A stretch of 64,000 nt of DNA from Euwallacea fornicatus (taxonomy: Eukaryota; Arthropoda; Insecta; Coleoptera; Curculionidae), in assembly GCF_040115645.1 (NCBI RefSeq), contig NC_089555.1, positions 4,278,001-4,342,000 on the forward strand, in the 5' to 3' direction. Positions 52,089-62,300 of the stretch are shown here, piece after piece. The notes under the pieces were generated by a model, which saw nothing but the letters and a program-made list of their open reading frames with translations, was not told where the DNA came from and ran no database searches. Every line of letters starts with the position of its first letter. The first letter of the stretch is position 1. The position numbers were made by a program, and so were the translations under genes.

Positions 52089-53003
52089 ATGTCTCGATCT
52101 GGCCGTAATATGGATCGTGCGGAAGCTAACAGTGAACTCCATAATGAAGTCAAGGACCGAATTTTCATAAGGACACCACCTTTTAGCCGATCAGAACCCG
52201 AATTATGGTTCGCTCAATTAGAATCCCAGTTCATCGTCAACGGAGTGCTCTTAGATGAAATGAGATTTCATACTACAATCAGAGTGATGGATACAGACAG
52301 TTTAATTTGTGTTAAAGACTTAGTAATTAATCCACCAACAACCAACAAATTTGAAACTCTTCGTCAGAGGATTTTGGACGTTCTTTCGGAATCTCAAGAA
52401 ACAAAATTCAAGAATCTCTTCTCTCAACTTCGACTCGATGACAAAAAACCTTCGGTTTTCTTATCAGAAATGAAAATTTTAGGAGGTGCATCGTTACCCG
52501 AGGAGATTCTTAAATTCCTTTGGATACAGAGATTACCTCGTGATATGTAAGTAGCTCTTTCGACATGTTCTTTACCTTTAAAAGAAGTGGCAGATTTAGC
52601 TGATAAGATTGCAGAAGTGGAACTACAACAGAGCTGTGAAATCAATCAAGAAGCATGCTCTTGTAAATTAAAAGGTAATAACACGAAATTACCTTCAGCA
52701 AACTACCAACACCTAGTTAGACGCCTCGAAAATTTGGAAAGACTAAGCAGATCACAGTCCTCTTTGAGAAATGATAAATACCGACTCAATTCTCCAAAAA
52801 GGAACATTCTTAAAAATTCCTTGTGCTGGTATCATCTAAATTTCCATGAGAAGGCTCGCAAATGTACACCTCCCTGCAATTTCAAGTCGGAAAACCAAAG
52901 GAGTTCCACGACACATTTCAACAAGGTTAGACTAGACAATAATATTGTTAGTAATCCTAGGTTAGTTATTAGAGGCACTCTAACTGGAATTATTTTCCTT
53001 ATA
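52089..53003 (+). pseudogene. Gypsy gag and start of protease (G1)
   Basis: ATG 52089. The capsid-type domain begins with PPFSRSEPELWFAQLESQF and continues with LRQRILDVLSESQETKFKNL and LPEEILKFLWIQRLP. A TAA at 52548-52550 interrupts the same frame, which then continues to E13: LADKIAEVELQQS, and the zinc-finger-like CWYHLNFHEKARKC followed by PPC. The last codons, ITGIIFLI-like (read LTGIIFLI), lead straight into the protease active site, which lies on the other side of E13. The structural protein would be nearly complete but for one stop. Confidence 0.85.
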
Positions 53004-54620
53004 CAGTCAATCAAAGTGAAACTCGTACACCTACAAATTTTTGTTAAAACTGTAAAAAAATGTTCAAATTAGGTGGTTTCAAATGGAAAAATAGATTTTA
53101 TTTGATGGATAACTTATAAATTAATATAACAATTCAAAAAATTTATAAAATAAAAAAAAATTGCAATGTTATTTAGCAAAACTCTCACTATATGCTTTTA
53201 TCGATAGTCAAACAAAATGAACATAAATGTCAATGAACACCCATTTATTTAATATTTTGTGGGAAAGCCTTTGTTTCTTTTTACTTCCTTTAATCTATTC
53301 GGAATCGATTTGACCAATTTTTCGCAAAATTCAGGTGTTATTTTGGCCCATTCTTCCTTGAGTGCCGTTTTTAACTGTTCTTTACTAGAAATCTCATGAG
53401 TTCTTATGCCTTTTAGTTGACTCCATAAGTTTTCTATAACATTCAAGTCAGGACTCTGAGGAGGTGTTTCTATGACCTTAGGACAATTATATAAAAGCCA
53501 AGTCCGAATTCTGTGAGCTTTATGCTTCGAATCATTATCTTGATAAAAATGAAATGTCTTGTCGATCTGTAACTTTTCGGCACTTTGTTTAACATTGTTT
53601 TTTAATATTTCTAGGTACTTATTTTGGTCCATTATTCCATCGACGAAATGTAAATTGCCAGGTCCATTTGCTGACATACAGCCCCAAACCATGACTGATC
53701 CGCCTCCATGCTTAACAGTCGCACGTAAATTTTTTTGTTGTAAAGCTTCGTTTGGTTTTCGCCACACCCTGTTTTGCCCATCAGATCCGAAGATATTAAA
53801 TTTGCTTTCATCGGTGAAAAGCACGTTTTTCCAAAAGGAAAAATCTTTACTTTCATAGTCTTCAACAAATGCTAATTCTACAGTACGATTTTTCTTGCTA
53901 ACCCATGGTTTTTTTCTGGGTATTCTACCATGCATATTATGTTTATTTAAAAGATTTCGCACTGTTTGGGGGTTCACACTCTTGTGTAAATACTTTTTCT
54001 ATCCATTTCGTTAACTTCGGAGCAGATATTTTAGGGTTTTCAGTAACTTTACGTAAAATCCACCTTTCATCATAGTCATTAAACATTTTTTTGGGACTTT
54101 TGCGGGCTTTGTTTTGTATTCTATGTTCATATAAAAAACGATCGACGATACTTTGAACGGTTGAGTGAGATCTATTAACAATTTTTCCTATTTAGCGATA
54201 TGATTTTCCGCAAGCAAGTGATGAATTATCAATTCCCTTTCAGCGACACTTACTTGCCCGCGTTGGCGACTCATTTTTGTATAATTTAGATTCTAAATAG
54301 ATAAAGTGGACTTAGAAAAGATTATTAAGTTTATTAAAATACTCACAAACTTTAATTTTTATTCTGGGACCTGTCAGAAGAACACAATAAATACTGTACG
54401 AGTTTAATTTTGACTATCAAGGAAAACATATTCGAAGAATTTTGTAAAATAACATCATAAATGTTTGCTTTTTATAAAATTTCTTGAATTGTTGTATTTA
54501 TTTATTTATGGATTGTTTATCAAGTGCAATCGATTTTTTTTAAATCGTTGGTTTTGAACATAGTTTTGCAGTTTTCGCAAAAATTTATATAGATGTACGG
54601 AGTTTCATTTTGACTGACTG
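53004..54620 (-). mobile_element. Tc1-like transposon E13, complete ends
   Basis: Ends CAGTCAATCAAAGTGAAACT (53004) and the complement ending CATTTTGACTGACTG (54620), each with TA. 1617 bp. The transposase is the same family as E7. The insertion point is between the codons LI and DTG of the G1 protease. Confidence 0.92.
53249..54274 (-). pseudogene. Tc1-like transposase (E13), damaged N-terminus
   Basis: ATG 54274 (MSRQRGQVSVAERELIIHHL) opens the first HTH but meets a stop and frameshift within 40 residues (about 54195). Several further shifts occur before 53977. From 53977 the frame is clean to 53249: VRNLLNKHNMHGRIPRKKPW, VLFTDESKFNIFGSDG (first D), VKHGGGSVMVWGCMSANGPG, FHFYQDNDSKHKAH (second D; Ser replaces Pro of the usual DNDPKH), SPDLNVIENLWSQL (E), C-terminus GFPTKY. 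The catalytic half is intact and the DNA-binding half is not. Confidence 0.88.
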
Positions 54621-54622
54621 TA

Positions 54623-54720
54623 GATACTGGTTCTGACGTTTCATTATTACCCAAATCATTCCAAACTCAACAAAATCCAATTCAGTACACTTTATATGCA
54701 GCCAATAATACCAGTATTCT
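54623..54720 (+). pseudogene. Gypsy protease fragment (G1)
   Basis: Resumes after E13 with DTGSDVSLLPKSF, the aspartic protease catalytic triad DTG and its flanking strand, then YTLYAANNTS, the flap-side strand. Homology fades by about 54720 and the rest to the 3' LTR (54721-54896) is stop-rich with a purine-rich GGAAGAGAG just before the LTR, as expected for a polypurine tract. RT and integrase are absent. Confidence 0.78.
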
Positions 54721-54896
54721 TAATTTTTCTAAATAAAAACTTAGACAACCTGCCGCATATTTTCCTTAAACAGCCCCAAAATAAAACTGTTCGTTTAACT
54801 GTTTAATAATATTTTTTATACACACCTTCAATAGTTTTTAAATTATATCAACTAGTACTATTACCTTCTTTACCTCCGTTACTAGGAAGAGAGTAT

Positions 54897-55207
54897 TGTG
54901 GCATACTTTGTTTAGGTGAATGATTGAATTCATTTACCTAATCCTTCCGTACTAGTAATTGGTTCAGCTATAATAATGTCGACAGGTAATTTGTTTATAG
55001 GTATTTTGTCGCTAAGGTGGTTTGATCTCAAGCTATAGCAAACCACCATTCATTATTGTATTTTTTATATATTCAGAATGGTTAGTGTGTTTCATAGATT
55101 TAGATATATTCAGTTTTGTAAACAAACAAAGAGTAGTGATCAATAAACTCTCTCGTCTTCAACATCTTTCAATATAAAAGATTTTCTCGTTCGTACGTAT
55201 TACGACA
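54897..55207 (+). repeat. G1 3' LTR
   Basis: 311 bp, partner of 51705-52016, followed by the TATT duplication at 55208-55211. Confidence 0.92.
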
Positions 55208-55335
55208 TATTTATTAAAAAATGGTAAAGTTAACGTAACAAAATTGTGTTAAAAAATATTTAAACTAGAGGCTCTTAGACTTTTATCTTAAAGATGTCAC
55301 AACATTCCCCACAGTAAGCCATTATGTGTTCCATA

Positions 55336-56563
55336 TAGGGTGATTCTTAAGTTGATACTATTTTTTAACTCTGCATAGAAGTCATTAAAACAAACAACAT
55401 TTTCATAAAATTTAAAAATACAAAAGTTATATCAATTTATCGCAAAACGAGTCCCCGATTCTATCTAACTTAAATAATGTGTTCAAAGTTGTCACCAGGA
55501 ACTTCCCTACAACGTTCTGGTCGACGCAATCACTGTTGGTTAATAGCACGTAAGTAAGGAAATCGGTTTTCCTCTTATTGTTGATGCAGTGTGATCTTTG
55601 CGAACAATTAGTCCTTCCGGTGTGTTTACAGGCATCTGCTAAACTAAATTTTTTATAAAACCCCAGAGAAAGTAATCACAAGAGTTTAGGTCTAGTGACC
55701 TTGGTGACCAAAGGACAGATTCATTTCGACCAATTCACCTATTCGGAAAAATATTGTTCAAAAATTCTCGCACGTTCCGTCTTAAATGGGCAGGGGCCCC
55801 ATCCTGTAGAAGCAATATCTCTCGTTTAATAATCAGTGTCATGTTATCTAAAAAAATGGGCAAATAATTTTGCAAAAAGTCTAAATAATTTTCAACCGTC
55901 AAACTAGCTAAAATGTGCGGCCTAACATGTAATCCATTCACAATTTCTGTTGACACCTTTATGGAAAATCCGTTATGAAAATTGCTTCTCAGAATTACAT
56001 GGGAATTATCAACACCAAATATGCGTATATCTGAAATTGTTAGTTCCATTTCGGTTAAATGTTGCTTCGTTAGTAGCAAGAATTTTTGTTGAAAAATGTT
56101 CATCATGTTCATGCTATTGTACAAACTATTCACAAAACTGAATCCTACTAGGGAAGTCTTCAGGCTGTAGTGCATGAACAAGTTGAATATTCTCGCAAGT
56201 GTCGCCCTCAACTTATTTTTGACTTACTCCGATCTGATTTGCAATACCTCGAGAACTTGTTGGATCTTCCTCAACAAGATTTAAAATTTGTTCTTCCTTT
56301 TGCATATTTTCAGATCTTCGCGCTCCTCCTGCTCGCCCTATACGATGTTCCCGCAAATGACCATCATTTCTAGCTCATTGAACAAGATTTATAAAACTTC
56401 TAGATGTTGGATGAGTTCGCAAATAAAACCGTTCTGCGTAAATATTCTAAGATGCTGCCGCACTTTGATGACACTTCCCGTAAATAAGCGACACATTCGT
56501 TAGTTCGTTTTTTTCATAATGTGCAATTTCCAAGTGTAAATAATTTTTTTAAATTAAACTTCT
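55336..56563 (-). mobile_element. DD41D-type transposon D4, one end only
   Basis: The left end reads TAGGGTGATTCTTAAGTTGA (55336) after TA and is comparable to the CAGGGT ends of D2 and D3. The transposase runs leftward from 56517. The opposite arm is not present: a piggyBac terminus with TTAA begins at 56564, so the missing arm was either split off by piggyBac beyond the window or lost. 55212-55335 holds nothing recognisable. Confidence 0.68.
55470..56517 (-). pseudogene. DD41D transposase, decayed (D4)
   Basis: ATG 56517 begins an HTH region with LIYGKCHQSAAA and YLRTHPTSRSFINLV in shifted frames, then ILNLVEEDPTSSRGIANQIG and LQPEDFPSRIQFCE. The first catalytic position reads LATNEATFNRNG, Asn in place of Asp. 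The frame 56211-55735 holds LLLQDGAPAHLRR (second D). LDLNSCDYFLWGF follows beyond a stop, with the third D 41 residues after the second. The C-terminus DNFEHII ends at 55470. Numerous stops and loss of the first aspartate make it inactive. It is the oldest-looking DD41D copy here. Confidence 0.78.
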
Positions 56564-56582
56564 TTAACACTTTAAATGTCAT

Positions 56583-56602
56583 GTGTATCGCTAGCGATAC
56601 AC
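56583..56602. repeat. 20-bp perfect palindrome near the PB end
   Basis: GTGTATCGCTAGCGATACAC equals its own reverse complement. It lies 15 bp inside the piggyBac terminus, where subterminal binding sites occur in this superfamily, so it may be a transposase binding site. Confidence 0.75.
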
Positions 56603-56885
56603 TTGAATTAAGTTGCATTTTTACTCGGTGTATCTCTAGATTTCACCGTCCCGTTCCTTTAGCATTTGCCATATAGGCAAATGAAATACTATGCCATAGA
56701 GAACTTTGGTCTGAGGGAATGGCAAGCTTGTATATTGTTAAAAAAATAAACAAACATTTTTTGTGTTTGTATATATTTGCATAACTAAAAAGAAAACATA
56801 ACTCACTTCTAAGCAAAAGTAGGAACAAATAAGTCTTCTATTAATAATAGGATAATATTAAAAAAATCTTGAACAATTTTAATTG

Positions 56886-57201
56886 CTAGTGATTATTGTT
56901 GAAACAATCTTTGCAAAAATTAGGGTTTCCTTCACATTCATCACACACTGTGATGACTTGTAATGCAATTTTGTTCTTTCCGTCGACGATTTTCCCATTC
57001 TTGCCATGCATGCTGTAGCAACTGACACATCTAGCTTTTTTTTGCCTCATGAGTTACCAAGTGATGTACAGCATTCCCGCGACTATTTCTTCTGGAAGTT
57101 GATAAAGCCGAATTAGTTGAGGTTTCTAACAGATACGAAACGACACTATGCCTGAATAAGGTGATGTTCATGTTCTCTTTATACACTGAATTTTCATTAT
57201 A
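56886..57201 (-). pseudogene. piggyBac transposase, C-terminal part with cysteine-rich domain
   Basis: Minus-strand reading NENSVYKENMNITLFRHSVV followed by SYLLE, then a short broken linker, then the cysteine-rich domain KKARCVSCYSMHGKNGK, VITVCDECEGNPNFCKDC and FNNNH with TAG at 56886. Three CxxC pairs in this arrangement form the zinc-binding domain that reads the piggyBac ends. The frame across the linker (57050-57150) is disturbed. The catalytic RNase H-like core would lie to the right, beyond E14 and the window edge. No aspartates of the active site are visible. Confidence 0.75.
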
Positions 57202-57445
57202 TAGAGTGTCACAGAAAAGTATGCGTACCCCCGTCGAAAACGGCTTTTTTTACATAAGGAATTGGATAATAAAGAAAATTCTTTTTGGAAAAATTATATA
57301 TATCTAAACATATAGTAAATTTGTTTTTTACTAAGCAACAAAAAAATCCCTAATTTAACAAAATTAAGAAAACTGATAATTGCAACTCAAAAAAGTATGC
57401 GTACGAGAGAACTCATCAACGAATAACAAATAAAAAAAACCATTC

Positions 57446-58474
57446 TTAATATTTTGTTGGTCCTCCTTTGGCCTCAATAACTGCCTTTAGCCTATTCTTC
57501 ATAGAAAAAACCAAATTTCTAGTAACCACCATTGAAATATCATTCCACTCTTGCGATAGAGCATCTCTTAAATCCTGTTTGTTGTGAATTCTCCTCTTTC
57601 TTATGCGTCGCTCCAGTTCATCCCACAAATGTTCGATGGGGCTCAAGTCCGGAGATTGGGGTGGTGAATGGAGTTGTTTTGAAATATTATAAATTAACCA
57701 TTCTTTTACAATGGCAGATGTATGCTTCGGATCGTTGTCCTGTTGGAAGCACCATCCGCTTGAAAGGCCCAGTTTTTCCGCAGACTGTTTCAAATTGTTT
57801 TTGAGTACGTTCAAATAAACAAATCGATCCATTGTCGTATCTACAAACACCAAATTACCCACCCCACCAGCAGACATACACCCCCAAACCATCACGGACC
57901 CTCCTCCGTGTTTTACGGTAGGAATAATATTTTTAGGATTTAGCTCTTCATTTACCTTTCTCCAGACTCTTTGTTTTCCATCACTACCAAACAAATTAAA
58001 TTTGCTCTCATCACTAAATACGACAGAACTCCAAAAATCATTGGTTTTATCAATGTGTAGATGAGCAAAGTGAAGCTGCTTTTGTTTATTAGTATCTGTT
58101 ATAAAGGGTTTCTTCCTGGGAACTCTACTATGAAAACCCTTGTTGCGAAGAACTGCCCTTACTGATTCTGAATGAACAAGCATTTTATGATCGTCTTCCA
58201 ATGTATTTCGAATTTCCACTGCCGTTTTTCTGGGGTTTTTTGTAACTAAACGGTCAATGGAGCGCTTAATGCGGGGAGTTATTTTTGGCGGATGGCCACT
58301 TCGAGGTCTACTATGAAGTGAATTGGTGGTTGAAAAATTTTCTAAAACTCTTTGAATACTAGATTTGGCCCGTCCAACAATTTTGGCGATACTGTTTAAT
58401 GAATTTCCTTCATTCCTCAATCTAATAATTTGTTCACGCAATTCAATGCGAATCTCTTTACTTTTTGGCGCCAT
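57446..58474 (-). CDS. Tc1-like transposase (DD34E), intact reading frame (E14)
   Basis: Cut-and-paste transposase acting in the nucleus on the E14 terminal repeats. ATG 58474 (MAPKSKEIRIELREQIIRLR) is chosen because the family starts here; the upstream in-frame codon at 58483 is TTG. 342 residues without stop or shift, the family length. Domains: first HTH (1-60, SLNSIAKIVGRAKSSIQRVL), hook RPRSGHPPK, second HTH (65-120), KKPFITDTNKQKQL, then DDE: VVFSDESKFNLFGSDG (first D), VKHGGGSVMVWGCMSAGGVG, WCFQQDNDPKHTS (second D), SPDLSPIEHLWDEL (E, 34 residues later), C-terminus GGPTKY. All catalytic residues are present. It is the only uninterrupted transposase gene in the window. Copia C1 lies about 235 bp upstream of the ATG, so expression from its own arm may be lost. 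Confidence 0.93.
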   Translation of the reverse strand: MAPKSKEIRIELREQIIRLRNEGNSLNSIAKIVGRAKSSIQRVLENFSTTNSLHSRPRSGHPPKITPRIKRSIDRLVTKNPRKTAVEIRNTLEDDHKMLVHSESVRAVLRNKGFHSRVPRKKPFITDTNKQKQLHFAHLHIDKTNDFWSSVVFSDESKFNLFGSDGKQRVWRKVNEELNPKNIIPTVKHGGGSVMVWGCMSAGGVGNLVFVDTTMDRFVYLNVLKNNLKQSAEKLGLSSGWCFQQDNDPKHTSAIVKEWLIYNISKQLHSPPQSPDLSPIEHLWDELERRIRKRRIHNKQDLRDALSQEWNDISMVVTRNLVFSMKNRLKAVIEAKGGPTKY

Positions 58475-58708
58475 ATCGATCAATTATTCTGTCTAACTAG
58501 TGAGAAACCTGTGCACAAGCTGGTCAGATTACAACTATTGCAGAAACCAGACGTTAACTTGCAGCAACATGTTAGATCTTAGAGGAATATCGGAAAATCT
58601 ATTGCCCGTACGCATACTTTTTTGTCCTGCAATTATGAGTTTTTTTAATTTTGTTAAAAGAGGATTTTTTTATGTTTTGTTAATAATAAAATTTAATATA
58701 TTTTTGGG

Positions 58709-59048
58709 TATTGGATATGGGGTTTAGAAAATAATCACACACAAGATACTTCTATGCTGCTTTTATTTATTGCAGTCAGAAGGCACGCCCGTGTTGTCGC
58801 TATCAAAGTTCCTCAAGAACTAACTATCCAAAGGATTTTTAAGTTTCCATTCTTTTACAATTAGGGACCTCTACTTTAGGCACCCTCTGATTTATCACCA
58901 CGGCCATGTGTTTCTTTTTACACTTCTTTCTGGACAATGCAGGTAGAGTCATAAATCTAATAAACTAGACTCTTCAAAGAAGTAAAATATTAGAGGACAT
59001 GAAACTATTGAATTTTGGACAAGTTTGATTTTTACCAGAAATCCAACA
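58709..59048 (-). repeat. C1 3' LTR
   Basis: 340 bp, identical by eye to 63369-63708. On the element strand it is preceded by GAGGGGA (complement of 59051-59057), the polypurine tract that primes plus-strand DNA. Confidence 0.95.
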
Positions 59049-59354
59049 CATCCCCTCAAAATTCAATTGGCCCTTTTTTCATACTTATAAATCAATGTAT
59101 AAATTTACAGATAGCATATAACAGCTTTGTTCCACATAGCGTGCCCCCTGAATGTCTTCTGGGAACGAAATACATATGGTCCAACATTTGTTGCTTGGAT
59201 TAGGGAAACCCAGAAAAACCTAATCAGACCATCAACTATTCTAATTACAAGCGATATATATATTTTGAAAAAAAACTTTCTCATCACTCCATGTTCATTC
59301 TTCCCCTGAATTCAATGAACTTCGGTGCTGGTAGGGGTTTTGTAAAGGCGTCAG

Positions 59355-62300
59355 CTACCTGTTGACCTGTTGACCTCCTACAAATTCCAATTTGATTAGA
59401 CCTTTTTCAATCTTTTCTCTGGAAAAATGATATTTTATATCAATATGTTTAGTTTTCTTGTGATTAGTTGGGTTATTGGCTATGCTGATACAGCTATTAT
59501 TATCCTCATAGATAACTATGGGGACTTCGATTATCAATTTAACACTATCTGCTAATGACTTCAGCCATGAGGCTTCTCTCGCTGCTTCAAAAAGAGCCAT
59601 ATATTCCGCTTCTGTAGAAGAAGCTGCCACTGACAATTGTCTTTTTGTATTCCAGCAGATCACACAGTTACCAAATAACTGAAACAAGTACCCTGTAGTA
59701 CTTTTTCTACTATTTTCATCACTACCCCAGTCTGAATCAACATACCCAACTAACTTGTTTCCAGAATCTTTTCTCTTATATGTCAACTTAAGGTCTACTG
59801 TGCCTTTCAAATACCTTAGTACTCGTTTAAGGCATTTCCACAACTCACTATTATTTTTGCTCGTATATCTACTCAAAATACTAACTGCTGCACTCAGATC
59901 TGGTCTTGTGCACACCATCAGATACATTAAACATCCCATCAAATTCCTACATGGTGCATCTATCTCTTTATCTAAATTTAAGGCTGAATAATCTAATTTG
60001 CTCTCAAGAGGAGTACTTACGGGGTTACAAGCTGTCATATTAAACTTTTCCAGAATAGTCTTAATATATGAGCCCTGATCTAATGTAATTTTATCACCTT
60101 CTTTTTGAATCCTAATTCCCAGAAATAATTTCATTTCTTTTAAGTCGACCATCGAGAATTTATGCATTAGATAGATTTTAAAATTATTCATGATCTTAAT
60201 ATCCGCAGTTGCCAATACAAGGTCATCGACATATAGAACTACATAAATATTTTTACTTATGTCCCCTCGATCTAAAACATATATACATGGGTCAACCGGT
60301 GAATTTACAAATCCCTTTACTTTGAGAGCTTGCTCAAAAATTTCAAACCAGCATCGCGCTGCTTGTTTTAAACCATAGAGAGCTTTATTTAATTTGCAAA
60401 CCTTTTCTTCACTACATTTTATTCCCTCTGGCACTCTCATGTAAATTTCTTCCTTTAGCTCTCCGTTTAAAAAGGCTGTCTTAACATCCATATGATGTAC
60501 CAATAAATTAAATTGATTTGCTAATGCTAATATGAGTCTAAGGCTTGCGATTCTGGCTACGGGAGCAAATGTCTCCGTATAGTCTGTTAAATATTCCTGC
60601 GAAAAACCTCTTGCAACTAACCTAGCCTTTTGTTTAATTGGGATTCCATTCTCATCGAATTTCAGAGAGAACACCCATTTGCAGTCAACTATATTTTTGC
60701 CGTTTGGTCTAGATACTAATGCCCATGTATCATTAATCAATAAAGAGTCTATCTCATTTTTAATAGCTTCTTCCCATTGAGCCCTATCATCCCTAAATTT
60801 AATTTCCTGGTAGGTTTTTGGAATATCATACAATATAGATTGAACCGATAATACGCAGTTCTCAGGCATGTCCCTTTCATCGTATGAGACAGGCGGTAAG
60901 TCTTTAAGTCTGTTACTTCTCCTAGGTTCAACTTGAAAAGAATTATTTTCCTTATCATCTGATAGAGAACACCCTGTACAGTCCTCTGGCTTATCTCCAT
61001 GCTCTAGGTTGTCAAACCTGTGCATTTTCTTTGGTATTTCACCATCGCCAGATACCATGGATTCCATTGATTTCAAAAGCTTTTCATCATAGCTTTTTGC
61101 TATCTCACTTGCCCTTAAAGAGAGCCTGGACTTTATGAAATCAATTTCATCCACAATGACATCCCTCACAATAGTGAATTCTGCTTTTTCACTATCCCAC
61201 ACCTTATAACCATTCGGTTCATAACCAACCAGTATCCCTTTCCATGATTTTTCATCAAATTTACGTCTACTGGTTTTTTCATGGACATATACAGTTGAAC
61301 CGAATACTTTCAAGTATTTTAATTGTGGCCTTTTTTCATGCCACATCTCAAATGGTGTCTTATCATTTTTCAGAACTTTGGTTGGTGTTATATTTACTAA
61401 ATAAGTAGTAGTCAAGACTGCTTCTCCCCAGAACTCTTTTTCAAGTTCTGCACCCACCACCATTGTTCTCGCCTTTTCCGTTATGGTTCTCACCATACGT
61501 TCGGCCACACCATTTAACTGTGGGGTCCTAGGGACTGTCAAATGGTAACTTATACCTCTTTCTGTACAGTAGTCCTTCATTTCATTTGATAAATATTCTC
61601 TTCCATTATCACAATAAAAATTTACTATTTTTGAATTGAACCTGGCTTCACCTTTCGCCACAAAATCTTTGAACACATTGAAAACTTCTGATCTATATTC
61701 TATCAAATATGAAACACAATAATGTGTGTATTGATCAATGAATAAAACAAAGTAATTTTTATTATTCACCGTAGGAGGAGTAACAGGACCTGCAACATCT
61801 GAGTGAACTACAAATAATGGTCTTTTAATGTGATCTTTGTTCTTTTCTTTGTTAAATGGCAAGCATGATTGTTTCCCTTTTATACATGCCTCGCATAATT
61901 TTTCATTTGGCATGACCGATTCTAAATCTTTTATGTCTTCAAACATTCCCTTATTCTTCAATTCTAAAAATTTTTGCTTCCCTATGTGCCCTAGTCTCTG
62001 ATGCCAGATTTCATAACTTAAATTACTGTTTACTGAATTAACTACCTTCAAATTCATTCTGAGGCTAACAACAATTAAATTATTTGACAGCTTACCATAC
62101 ATGACGATCTTACCATCCTTTATAACTCTAACACCGCTTGTGTCAAAAACGATCGTCAATCCTGCAGCCTGCATCTTAGATACTGAGAGCAGATTCTGTG
62201 GTATTTCCGGACAGTACAGGACATCTTCCAGGACTCCATTAACACCCTGGTCACTGGTCACGTTCAGGTTGCCCCTCCTTGTTGCAGTGATGTATTCGCC

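Larger units (their letters stand above)
51705..55207 (+). mobile_element. Gypsy-type LTR retrotransposon G1, pol mostly deleted
   Basis: LTRs at 51705-52016 and 54897-55207 (TGTGGCATAC...ACGACA) with TATT duplicated at 51701-51704 and 55208-55211. Primer site, gag and the start of a protease are present. RT, RNase H and integrase are missing, so it is non-autonomous. Tc1 E13 (53004-54620) sits in the protease. The LTRs differ by roughly ten positions by eye, so it is fairly young but not new. Confidence 0.9.
56568..57203 (-). mobile_element. piggyBac-type transposon PB, terminus and C-terminal part
   Basis: Begins CACTTTAAATGTCATG directly after TTAA (56564-56567), the piggyBac target site, and contains a 20-bp perfect palindrome 15 bp in. 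The transposase C-terminal cysteine-rich domain follows on the minus strand. Tc1 E14 is inserted at 57202-57203; the element resumes at 63811 and runs off the window. Confidence 0.7.
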
